From an uncultured Lachnospiraceae bacterium (GTDB lineage Bacteria > Bacillota > Clostridia > Lachnospirales > Lachnospiraceae), in contig CADCPJ010000175.1 in the NCBI GenBank assembly GCA_902803245.1, forward strand, positions 1 through 9,194: a stretch of 9,194 bases of DNA, given 5' to 3'. The translations under genes and the position numbers were made by a program. The notes below the pieces were generated by a model. That model was given only the letters and a program-made list of their open reading frames with translations, was not told the origin of the DNA and made no database searches. Below, piece after piece: positions 1-6,598 of the stretch (position 1 is its first letter; every line of letters starts with the position of its first letter).

Positions 1-1055
1 AAGATATCAACGACGATTTTGCGGAAAACTACATCATGCCCTGCGTAAAGGCCGGAGCCGTCTATGAAAACAAGTACCTGCTCGGCACATCCATGGCCCG
101 CCCCGCCATCGCGAAGAAGCTGGTCGAGATCGCGCGCAAGGAGGGCGCAAGCGCCATCTGCCACGGCGCCACCGGCAAGGGAAATGACCCGATCCGCTTC
201 GCGCTCGGGATCAAGGCCCTCGCCCCGAACCTGAAGATCATTGCCCCCTGGCGCATAACCGACGTCTGGAAGTTCAACTCCCGCGAGGATGAGATCGCCT
301 ACTGCAAGGAGAAGGGCATCAACCTCCCCTTCGATTACTCCGAGAGCTACAGCCGCGACCGCAACCTCTGGCACATCAGCCACGAAGGCCTCGAGCTGGA
401 GGACCCCGCCTCGGCTCCGAACTACGACCACATGCTGGTCCTTGGCGTCACGCCGGAGAAGGCTCCCGACAAGGCCACGGAAGTCACCATGACCTTTGAG
501 AAGGGCGTTCCGACTTCGATCAACGGGAAGAAGATGAAGGTCGCCGACATCATCCGCGAGCTCAATAAACTGGGCGGCGAGAACGGCATCGGCATCGTGG
601 ACATCGTCGAGAACCGCGTCGTCGGCATGAAGAGCCGCGGCGTGTACGAGACCCCAGGCGGAACGATCCTCATGGAGGCCCACGCACAGCTCGAGGAGCT
701 GGTACTCGACCGCGCGACGCTTGAGGAGAAGAAGATCATGGGCGAGAAGCTCGCTCAGGTCGTCTACGAGGGCAAGTGGTTCACTCCGCTTTGCGATGCG
801 ATCAAGGCCTTCGTGGATGTCACGCAGGAATACGTCACCGGCGAAGTGAAGTTCCGCCTCTACAAGGGCAACATCATCAAGGCCGGAACGACTTCTCCCT
901 ACAGCCTCTACAACGAGTCCCTCGCCTCCTTCACCACGGGCGACCTGTACGACCACCACGACGCGAGCGGGTTCATCACCCTCTTCGGGCTGCCGCTCAA
1001 GGTCCGCGCCATGAAAATGGCGGAAGCAGGAATTCAGAATCCCTATGAGGGGTGA
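1..1055 (+). CDS. argG: Argininosuccinate synthase, 3' part (5' end outside window)
   Basis: This enzyme joins citrulline and aspartate using ATP to make argininosuccinate, the penultimate step of cytoplasmic arginine synthesis. The frame is already open at the window edge (first full codon at base 3, reading DINDDFAENYIMPC), so the ATG at 36 is internal. About 350 residues are visible. Against a usual length near 400, roughly 60 N-terminal residues are missing, including the AYSGGLDTS ATP-binding loop. Seen in the sequence: YENKYLLGTSMARP (citrulline/aspartate site region), CHGATGKGND, SYSRDRNLWHIS, LEDPASAP, VENRVVGMKSRGVYETPGG and the C-terminal SLYNESLASFTTGD and HHDASGFI blocks, all in family order. 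The position after GND is Pro, where many homologues have Gln. It ends with NPYEG and TGA, 25 bp before an intrinsic terminator, so it is the last gene of its transcript. Its promoter and operon partners lie outside the window. Confidence 0.97.
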   Translation, partial: DINDDFAENYIMPCVKAGAVYENKYLLGTSMARPAIAKKLVEIARKEGASAICHGATGKGNDPIRFALGIKALAPNLKIIAPWRITDVWKFNSREDEIAYCKEKGINLPFDYSESYSRDRNLWHISHEGLELEDPASAPNYDHMLVLGVTPEKAPDKATEVTMTFEKGVPTSINGKKMKVADIIRELNKLGGENGIGIVDIVENRVVGMKSRGVYETPGGTILMEAHAQLEELVLDRATLEEKKIMGEKLAQVVYEGKWFTPLCDAIKAFVDVTQEYVTGEVKFRLYKGNIIKAGTTSPYSLYNESLASFTTGDLYDHHDASGFITLFGLPLKVRAMKMAEAGIQNPYEG

Positions 1056-1080
1056 GATCCGTTTTTAGCAGAAGCAGTTC

Positions 1081-1111
1081 AAAAGGAGATGCCGGCGGGC
1101 ATCTCCTTTTT
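1081..1111 (+). terminator. Intrinsic terminator after argG
   Basis: A perfect 13 bp stem pairs 1081-1093 (AAAAGGAGATGCC) with 1098-1110 around a 4-base GGCG loop, and the right arm runs straight into a run of five T. It starts 25 bp after the argG stop codon, which is the usual place for a Rho-independent terminator. On the opposite strand it has only four U after the stem, so it would be a weak terminator there. Confidence 0.9.
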
Positions 1112-1118
1112 GTATGCG

Positions 1119-1236
1119 GCATTTTGGACTCTCCCCATTGTCGCGCTTTATCCATTCTGCGGCCGAAAATGCTGTCAAGAGGAAAATAGAAAAAAAAGGT
1201 GACAATGGGGACTGTCCCCAATGTCACCTTTTTTTC
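1119..1236. repeat. Candidate REP-like or MITE-like palindromic element
   Basis: Three versions of one motif lie here. TCCCCATTGTC at 1132-1142 has its exact reverse complement at 1201-1211, and a near copy, TCCCCAATGTC, at 1215-1225. Around the first copy, GGACTCTCCCCATTGTC (1126-1142) resembles GGACTGTCCCCAATGTC (1209-1225). A further outer pairing is possible: 1119-1127 (GCATTTTGG) with 1163-1172, with one bulged G. The RNA could therefore fold either as one long-range arm (1132-1142 with 1201-1211) or as the tight hairpin at 1191-1235. Short dispersed palindromes with this GGGGAC/GTCCCC core between convergent genes are typical of REP or MITE sequences. No transposase is in the window, and multi-copy status in the genome is inferred, not seen. 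Confidence 0.5.
1190..1236 (-). terminator. Intrinsic terminator after the TPR lipoprotein gene, probably bidirectional
   Basis: A 21 bp inverted repeat pairs 1191-1211 with 1215-1235, with a single A-A mismatch and a 3-base CTG loop. In the leftward direction the stem begins directly after the TGA stop of the TPR gene (1235-1237) and is followed by eight U (the A run at 1190-1197). In the rightward direction it ends in seven T, so it can also back up the argG terminator. The stem is longer than most terminators because it is also part of the palindromic element at 1119-1236. Confidence 0.8.
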
Positions 1237-2284
1237 AGCGTGTGGACAAAAATTCGTACTCGCGTATGCCCGCCTCGTCGGAGGGATACTTGCCGAGGTA
1301 GGCGGCGGCGCGCTGTTTGGCGGCGACCCACTCGCCGAGCTGCTCGTAGAGGACGATCTCGTTGAAGAGAAGTCCCTGTTCGGCGGACGCATCCCCTGCG
1401 GCGAGCCCCGCCTGGACGTTCTTCAGCGCGTCCTCATATTTCTGCTCGGCGATGTCGCAGAGCGCAAGGCCGTTGAACGCCCCGGCCGCAGTGGCCAGAT
1501 TGTCCGTGCAGCTGCGGTAGAGGGCCCTGGCGTCAGCCACGTCGCCCGACGCCAGATAGACCTGCCCTAAGAGGAACACCGCCCTCCCGTCGTCGGGGTT
1601 GTTCCTCGTCGCCTTGATCAGCATCTCACGGGCGTCGCTGTAATTCTGCAGGTAGTAGTTGACCAGGCCCTGCTCGTAGTAGTCCTCGGAGCTCTTGTTC
1701 GCTTCCGTGAGGGCCAGCTCGAGATAGGCCGCACCGTCGCCGCTCCGGTCCATGTCTTCGTAGACCTCGTAGATGTTGATGAAGAGATCGTATCCCGGCC
1801 CCAGCGACACCGCCTGGTCAAAGTCGGCGCGCGCCTCTTTGCTGTTCCCGAGGCGGAGGTTCAGCTTGCCCCGAAGAAACAGCGTCTCCGGGTCGGGCGA
1901 CTTCAGTATGAGCTCATTTAAGATCTCCATCGCCTTGTCCGTCCTGCCCTGCCTCTCGCGGCAGTTGGCCAGGTAGAGGCTCGTGTCCCTCTGAAATGCC
2001 TCCCCCTGGTTCTCCACATTCAGCAGGCTCTTCTCGAGGGAAATGCAGGCATCGGCGTAGTCGGCCATGCTCATCTCGGCGAGTCCCTTCCCGCGGTAGG
2101 CCTCGGGGAGGTAATATCCGCTCTCGATCGCCTCGCCAAACTGCGATACCGCCTCCTCGAACTCCCCGCGCTCCAGCGCTTCCGAGCCCCGCGTATATGC
2201 AGTTTTCGCATCGATCTGGGCGCAGCCCGAAAGGGAGAGTGCAAGGAGCGTCGCGGCTGCGGCCAGGGCATATTTACCCTTCAA
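1235..2284 (-). CDS. TPR-repeat lipoprotein, function unknown
   Basis: The product (349 residues from the preferred start) is a predicted membrane-anchored lipoprotein. MKGKYALAAAATLLALSLSGC has a charged N-terminus, a hydrophobic stretch and a lipobox LSGC whose Cys (residue 21) would be lipidated. The rest is helical repeat sequence with about seven to eight TPR-like units, such as ALERGEFEEAVSQFGEAIES, LRLGNSKEARADFDQAVSL and YLQNYSDAREMLIKATRNNP, so it is probably a protein-binding scaffold on the outer face of the membrane. There is no catalytic domain. Start choice: a TTG at 2290 is possible but only 2 nt from GAGGG (2293-2297). The TTG at 2284 has the same site 8 nt away and gives the classic signal peptide, so I prefer it. 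It overlaps the glmM stop by 11 nt, which suggests coupled translation, and it is the last gene of the run. A role in envelope assembly is a guess from its neighbours. Confidence 0.85.
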   Translation of the reverse strand: MKGKYALAAAATLLALSLSGCAQIDAKTAYTRGSEALERGEFEEAVSQFGEAIESGYYLPEAYRGKGLAEMSMADYADACISLEKSLLNVENQGEAFQRDTSLYLANCRERQGRTDKAMEILNELILKSPDPETLFLRGKLNLRLGNSKEARADFDQAVSLGPGYDLFINIYEVYEDMDRSGDGAAYLELALTEANKSSEDYYEQGLVNYYLQNYSDAREMLIKATRNNPDDGRAVFLLGQVYLASGDVADARALYRSCTDNLATAAGAFNGLALCDIAEQKYEDALKNVQAGLAAGDASAEQGLLFNEIVLYEQLGEWVAAKQRAAAYLGKYPSDEAGIREYEFLSTR

Positions 2285-3632
2285 CTGCAAGTCCCTCTTC
2301 CCTGATCACCGCAATCACCTCATCGACGTACTTCTCGCAGATCTCATTGGTCTTCGCCTCGACCATCACGCGGATCTTTGGCTCCGTGCCGCTCGGGCGG
2401 AGAAGAATCCTTCCGTCATTTCCCAGAGCATCGCCCACTCTCTTAGCGGCGGCCTGGAGCTTCGGGTTCTTCGCCACTTCTTCCTTGTCGCGGACGCGGA
2501 CATTTTTCAGTATCTGCGGGTACATCTTCATCTCGCCTGCGAGAGCTGAGAGGGGCAGCTTCTTCTCGATCATCGTCTGCATGACCATGAGGGATGTGAG
2601 GATACCGTCTCCCGTCGTCGCGTATTTGCTGAATATGATGTGGCCCGACTGCTCGCCTCCGATGGCGTAGCCGTTCTCCATCATGTTCTCGGCCACGTAT
2701 TTGTCGCCGACCGCGGTCTGCTGGTACTTCATGCCGTTTGCCTCGAGGGCCTTGTAGAGGCCCAGGTTGGACATCACCGTGGTCACCACCATGTCGTCGT
2801 CGAGCTGGCCCGTCTCCTTCATGTATTTTCCGCACAGGAACATGATGTGGTCGCCGTTCACGACCTTGCCGTTCTCGTCCACGGCGAGGCAGCGGTCCGC
2901 GTCGCCGTCATAGGCGAAGCCGACGTCGAGGGAGTTGTCCTGCACAAAATTCTGCAGCGCCTCGATGTGCGTGGAGCCGCAGCCGCGGTTGATGTTGGTG
3001 CCGTCCGGAGTGTTGTTGAGCACAAATGTCTTTGCGCCGAGAGCTTCGAACACGCTCTTCGCAATCGCCGAGGAGCTGCCGTTGGCGCAGTCGAGGCCGA
3101 CCCTCTTTCCCTTGAAGCTCCTCGTCGGGATTGTCATCAGATAGCCGATGTAGCGGTTCCTGCCGGCGGAAAAGTCGATGGAGCTTCCGATCTTCTCGCG
3201 GAGCGCGTAGGGGATCTCCGGGATCTCGCCGTCGATATAGGCCTCGATCCTCTCTTCGATCTCCGGCTCGATCTTCTGGCCGTTCGCGCGCATGATCTTG
3301 ATCCCGTTGTCATAGAACGGGTTGTGGCGCGCGGAGATCATGATGCCGCAGTCGAAATCGTTCGTGCGGACCGCATGGGAGACGGAGGGGGTCGTAGTCA
3401 CATGGAGCAGATAGACATCGGCTCCGGATGAAGTAAGTCCCGCGCAGAGCGCGTCCTCGAGCATGTAGCTGCTGCGGCGCGTGTCCTTGCCGATGGCCAC
3501 GGAAGCTCTCCCGTCGTCGTGTTTGGTGCCGTAGTACCAGCCGAGATAGCGTCCGACCTTGAAGGCCTTCTCCGCGGTGAGCACGGTGTTTGCCTCGCCT
3601 CTGAAGCCGTCTGTGCCAAAATATTTGCCCAT
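2274..3632 (-). CDS. glmM: Phosphoglucosamine mutase with Arg in place of the catalytic Ser
   Basis: GlmM interconverts glucosamine-6-phosphate and glucosamine-1-phosphate on the way to UDP-GlcNAc, for peptidoglycan and other envelope polymers. The 452-residue length and all family blocks fit: KYFGTDGFRGEAN (3-15), the DGDADR metal loop (242-247), the GGEQSGH sugar loop (325-331) and the RPSGTEP phosphate loop (412-418). The exception is the active-site loop. The usual ISASHNPxxDNGIK reads ISARHNPFYDNGIK, with Arg 102 (codon CGC, bases 3327-3329) where the phosphorylated Ser should be. With that Ser lost, family knowledge predicts little or no mutase activity; one base (AGC to CGC) separates the two. 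The ATG at 3632 follows AGGAGG by 7 nt; an in-frame start 10 codons upstream lies before this site and is rejected. The family identity is certain, the activity is not. Confidence 0.96.
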   Translation of the reverse strand: MGKYFGTDGFRGEANTVLTAEKAFKVGRYLGWYYGTKHDDGRASVAIGKDTRRSSYMLEDALCAGLTSSGADVYLLHVTTTPSVSHAVRTNDFDCGIMISARHNPFYDNGIKIMRANGQKIEPEIEERIEAYIDGEIPEIPYALREKIGSSIDFSAGRNRYIGYLMTIPTRSFKGKRVGLDCANGSSSAIAKSVFEALGAKTFVLNNTPDGTNINRGCGSTHIEALQNFVQDNSLDVGFAYDGDADRCLAVDENGKVVNGDHIMFLCGKYMKETGQLDDDMVVTTVMSNLGLYKALEANGMKYQQTAVGDKYVAENMMENGYAIGGEQSGHIIFSKYATTGDGILTSLMVMQTMIEKKLPLSALAGEMKMYPQILKNVRVRDKEEVAKNPKLQAAAKRVGDALGNDGRILLRPSGTEPKIRVMVEAKTNEICEKYVDEVIAVIREEGLAVEG

Positions 3633-3639
3633 GGTCTTT

Positions 3640-3645
3640 CCTCCT
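3640..3645 (-). promoter_or_regulatory. Strong Shine-Dalgarno site that fixes the glmM start
   Basis: The leftward strand reads AAAGGAGGAAAGACC before the ATG at 3632. The perfect AGGAGG core is 7 nt from the start, which excludes the longer frame beginning at 3662. Confidence 0.85.
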
Positions 3646-3700
3646 TTATGAAAATGAAACACGAAAATCCTGCCGGTGCCTCCCTGTCTTCAGGCACCCA

Positions 3701-4624
3701 TTAGGGGAACAGCGGGGAACGGTAAACGCCCGCGTCCCGAAGAGACAGGAACTTCTCCCGGACCAGGTCCCTGTCCTCTTTGTATGTCACTCCGAACCAG
3801 CTGTCGTCGGTCTTTAAGACATCGACTTCCGCCCTTCCGCTCTTTAAGAGCATGTCGATGATCTCCGGAAGAAGATACTCCTTCTTAAGCGGGTCGCCTT
3901 CTTCCCCCTCAAGAAATTTCCGGAACCCGCTCTCAAGGAGAGAGACAAATGACGGGTAGAGCCCCCACATGTTCATGGAGACGAGGCTCTTCTCGTCGAC
4001 GGGCTTTGCTCCCTCATCTGTGAGGACGGCTGCTCCCCCTTCGGTCTTCACGATATTCCTGGTCTCGTCGATTCCGATCAGTTTTCCGTCTTCCGAAAGA
4101 GACGCGATTCCCCTCGTCACGCCGCCGTGATCCGACAGCGTATTTCCGAGCATGAAGCCGGCCATGAAGATCTTCTGGACCGCCTCCGCTCCCCTGTCCT
4201 CATGGGCTGTGAGGGCGTCGTGAATGAGCATAAGGCCGTGCTTTCCGTAGTAATCGTCCGCGTTGATCACGCAGAAGGGCTCGCTGATCACGTCCTTCGC
4301 CGCAAGGACTGCCTGACCGGTGCCCCAGGGCTTCGTCCTGCCCTCCGGAAGTTCAAAGCCTTCCGGAAGTGCCGTAAGCTCCTGATAGGCGTAGGCAACT
4401 TCCACTTCCCTCGAGATCCTGTCCCCGATCATTTTCCGGAAGTCCTTGTCCAGATCGCGGCGTATGATAAAGACCACCTTGTTGAAGCCGGCCCGAAGCG
4501 CGTCGTAGATGGAATAATCCATCATGATCTCCCCGCCCGGTCCCAGGGGATCCATCTGCTTGATTCCTCCGCCGTAGCGGCTCCCGATTCCCGCCGCCAT
4601 CACAACAAGTGCTGTTTTTTTCAT
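3701..4624 (-). CDS. Nucleotidyltransferase family protein, sugar-nucleotide synthase-like
   Basis: The 307-residue protein has the NTP-transferase fold of GalU/RmlA-type enzymes, which couple an NTP to a sugar phosphate or similar phosphate ester. Visible signs are the N-terminal nucleotide loop AAGIGSRYGGGIKQMDPLGP (10-29, a divergent form of the usual GxGTRxxP...PK signature), PWGTGQAVLAAKD (99-111, base/ribose contact region) and NADDYYG (121-127, a metal-binding acidic pair after a beta strand). It lacks the left-handed beta-helix acetyltransferase domain of GlmU, so it is not GlmU. The substrate cannot be read from the sequence. It sits between prfA (44 bp) and glmM (68 bp) without a visible terminator, and is probably co-transcribed. 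Two ATGs are adjacent (4627 and 4624). GAGGG is 3 nt from the first and 6 nt from the second, so I use 4624. Confidence 0.85.
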   Translation of the reverse strand: MKKTALVVMAAGIGSRYGGGIKQMDPLGPGGEIMMDYSIYDALRAGFNKVVFIIRRDLDKDFRKMIGDRISREVEVAYAYQELTALPEGFELPEGRTKPWGTGQAVLAAKDVISEPFCVINADDYYGKHGLMLIHDALTAHEDRGAEAVQKIFMAGFMLGNTLSDHGGVTRGIASLSEDGKLIGIDETRNIVKTEGGAAVLTDEGAKPVDEKSLVSMNMWGLYPSFVSLLESGFRKFLEGEEGDPLKKEYLLPEIIDMLLKSGRAEVDVLKTDDSWFGVTYKEDRDLVREKFLSLRDAGVYRSPLFP

Positions 4625-4671
4625 CATTTTCCCTCATGATTCATGAATGTGTTTTCTTATGCGTCCGTCCC

Positions 4672-5739
4672 TTATGCGCCCTCGGAGAGCTTCTTTGCCC
4701 GCTCCTCCGCGGTCAGCGCATCGATAATCTCGTCGAGGTCTCCGTCTAAAATGCTGTCCAGACGGTGGCTCGTCAGGTGAATGCGGTGGTCGGTCACTCT
4801 TGTCTGCGGAAAATTGTAAGTCCGGATCTTCTCCGAGCGGTCCCCGGTTCCCACCTGGCTTCTTCTTAAGTCTGCCCTCTCCTCGTGGAGTTCCCTCTGC
4901 TTCAGGTCATAGAGCCTCGCCCTTAAAACCTTGAGGGCTTTCGCTTTATTCTTGATCTGCGATTTTTCGTCCTGGCAGGAGATCACGATTCCCGTCGGGA
5001 TGTGCGTGAGCCGCACCGCGGAATCCGTCGTGTTGACGCACTGTCCCCCGTTTCCGGATGCGCGGAAGACGTCGAACTTGCAGTCCTTCATGTCGATTTC
5101 CACGTCCACCTCCTCGGCCTCCGGCATGATGGCGACAGTGGCCGTGGAGGTGTGAATCCTCCCGCCGCTCTCCGTCGTCGGTATGCGCTGCACGCGGTGT
5201 GTTCCGCTCTCGAATTTGAGCCTCGAATAGGCGCCGCGGCCCTCGATCTGGAAGGTGCACTCCTTGAATCCCCCGATCCCGCTTTCGCTGAGCGAGATCA
5301 TGCCGCACTTCCAGCCCATCCGGTCGGCGTACCGCGTGTACATCCTGTAGAGGTCCGCGGCAAAGAGCCCGGCCTCGTCGCCTCCGGCTCCCGCCCGGAT
5401 CTCGACGATCACGCTCCGGTCGTCGTTCGGATCCTTCGGAAGCATGAGAATCTTCAGTTCTCCGAGAATCTCCTCTTTTTTCTCCCGCGAGAGATCAATC
5501 TCCTCGCGAAGAAGGGCTTTCATCTCCTCGTCCGACTCCGTAAGGAGCAGCTCCCGGCTCTCCTCCTCCGCCTTCGCAGCCAGAAGATAGGCGTCAAACG
5601 CGCCGGCAATCGGCTGCAGCTCCGCCTGCTCCTTCATAAGGACGGTGACGCGGGATGCGTCAGACTGTACCTCCGGAGAAGCGAGCTCAGCGAGAATCTC
5701 CTCCTGCCTGTGGCGTATCGCCTGCAATTTATCCAACAT
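4672..5739 (-). CDS. prfA: Peptide chain release factor 1
   Basis: RF1 reads UAA and UAG in the ribosomal A site and triggers peptide release. Numbered from the ATG at 5739 (355 residues, the usual length), it shows the GAGGDEA block (117-123), [20 protein letters not shown] with the codon-reading tripeptide as PTT (187-189, the RF1 type PxT rather than the SPF of RF2), the catalytic GGQ (231-233) in [14 protein letters not shown], and [16 protein letters not shown] near the C-terminus. Two starts are possible. A TTG at 5754 has AAGGAG 8 nt upstream and adds MENTD. The ATG at 5739 has GGAG 9 nt upstream and gives MLDKL, which matches the usual Gram-positive N-terminus, so it is preferred. It overlaps the prmC stop by 11 nt (26 nt with the TTG), so translation is probably coupled to that of the enzyme that methylates its GGQ glutamine. 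Confidence 0.97.
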   Translation of the reverse strand: MLDKLQAIRHRQEEILAELASPEVQSDASRVTVLMKEQAELQPIAGAFDAYLLAAKAEEESRELLLTESDEEMKALLREEIDLSREKKEEILGELKILMLPKDPNDDRSVIVEIRAGAGGDEAGLFAADLYRMYTRYADRMGWKCGMISLSESGIGGFKECTFQIEGRGAYSRLKFESGTHRVQRIPTTESGGRIHTSTATVAIMPEAEEVDVEIDMKDCKFDVFRASGNGGQCVNTTDSAVRLTHIPTGIVISCQDEKSQIKNKAKALKVLRARLYDLKQRELHEERADLRRSQVGTGDRSEKIRTYNFPQTRVTDHRIHLTSHRLDSILDGDLDEIIDALTAEERAKKLSEGA

Positions 5740-6598
5740 GTCCGTATTCTCCAAGTACCGCTCTCCTTAATCCGGCCAGATCGGTCTTCACTTCGATGTC
5801 CGAAAAGCCCGCCTCCTCCATCATCGCCCGGACCTCCTCCGACTGGGTGCAGCCGATCTCGAGGGCCAGGCATCCGCCGCCGCGCAGGTGTGCCCCGGCT
5901 TCCGACACGATTCTTCTATAGAAGCTCAGGCCGTCCGCACCTCCGTCCAGCGAAAGATAAGGCTCGTGGTCCTTTACCTCCTCATCCAGCCCCTCAATGT
6001 CACAGGTGCGGATGTAAGGAGGATTTGCGGTGATGAGGTCGTATGTGCCATGGATCTCGCAAAAGAGATCGCTCTTTATAAATGACGCCTTCTTTGCGGA
6101 GAGCCTCTTTGCATTTAACATGGAGATCCGGAGCGCTCCGTCCGAAATGTCGCTCCCCACGCCTTCCGTGCCCTCCGGGCCCTCGAGGAGGAGCGTGATG
6201 AGGATGCAGCCGCTGCCCGTGCAAAGGTCCAGTATGCGGAGCGTCCGCTCTCCTGCCCTCTCTTTCGCTTTTTGCAGCTTCAAGAGGGCGGCTTCCACCA
6301 GGGTCTCCGTGTCGAAGCGGGGGATCAGCACGTCCTCATTCACATGGAACTCCCTCCCGTAAAACGGAGCGAGCCCCGTGATCTGCTGGAGGGGAATTCT
6401 CGCGGCGCGGCGGCCGGTCATCTCCATGAACGTCTCGCGGCATTTTTCGGGGACTTCTTCGCTGAGCTTCCCCGCGTAGTCCGAAAGAGTGTCCCCGGAG
6501 GCTCTTAAGTAGAGCTCCCGCGCGTCATACTCCGGGTCCGGCACTCCCGCTCTCTTCAGTTTTTCCGCCGATTCGGCTATCAGGTCGCGGAGAATCAT
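5729..6598 (-). CDS. prmC: Release factor glutamine methyltransferase
   Basis: PrmC uses S-adenosylmethionine to N5-methylate the Gln of the GGQ motif in RF1 and RF2, which speeds peptide release. From the ATG at 6598 the protein has 289 residues, typical of the family: an N-terminal helical domain (about 1-75) with [14 protein letters not shown] (71-84), [12 protein letters not shown] (91-102; the Pro often seen after LIPR is Phe here), SAM motif [10 protein letters not shown] (123-131), and the substrate-amide motif NPPY (192-195), which identifies it firmly. The ATG at 6598 forms an ATGA overlap with the TGA of the DUF1385 gene, which favours it. A GTG at 6610 is possible but has GGAG only 3 nt away. 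The substrate gene prfA follows directly. prmC before prfA is the reverse of the prfA-prmC order of many bacteria. Confidence 0.95.
   Translation of the reverse strand: MILRDLIAESAEKLKRAGVPDPEYDARELYLRASGDTLSDYAGKLSEEVPEKCRETFMEMTGRRAARIPLQQITGLAPFYGREFHVNEDVLIPRFDTETLVEAALLKLQKAKERAGERTLRILDLCTGSGCILITLLLEGPEGTEGVGSDISDGALRISMLNAKRLSAKKASFIKSDLFCEIHGTYDLITANPPYIRTCDIEGLDEEVKDHEPYLSLDGGADGLSFYRRIVSEAGAHLRGGGCLALEIGCTQSEEVRAMMEEAGFSDIEVKTDLAGLRRAVLGEYGHVG

Noticed and set aside
1996..2670. Rightward frame of 224 codons across the TPR/glmM junction
   Set aside because: Ser, Arg and Pro-rich antisense frame that crosses two real genes; no domain recognised.
2640..3431. Rightward frame of 263 codons opposite glmM, rich in Val, Ala, Asp and His
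   Set aside because: Antisense shadow of glmM; composition follows from the codon positions of the real gene and no ribosome binding site or domain is evident.
3675..3698. Inverted repeat GGTGCC/GGCACC between the nucleotidyltransferase and glmM
   Set aside because: Only 6 bp with a 12-base loop and no U run, so I do not call it a terminator or attenuator.
3701..4624. Calling the nucleotidyltransferase glmU because it is next to glmM
   Set aside because: It is too short, lacks the hexapeptide-repeat acetyltransferase domain and has a divergent nucleotide loop, so neighbourhood alone is not enough.
4672..5739. Checked for release factor 2 and its programmed frameshift
   Set aside because: The tripeptide is PTT (RF1 type), not SPF, and the frame is continuous without an internal UGA.
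5002..6033. Long rightward frame of 343 codons opposite prfA and prmC
   Set aside because: It is antisense to two certain genes, has a low-complexity composition rich in Arg, Leu and Pro as expected from GC-rich antisense frames, and matches no family I know.
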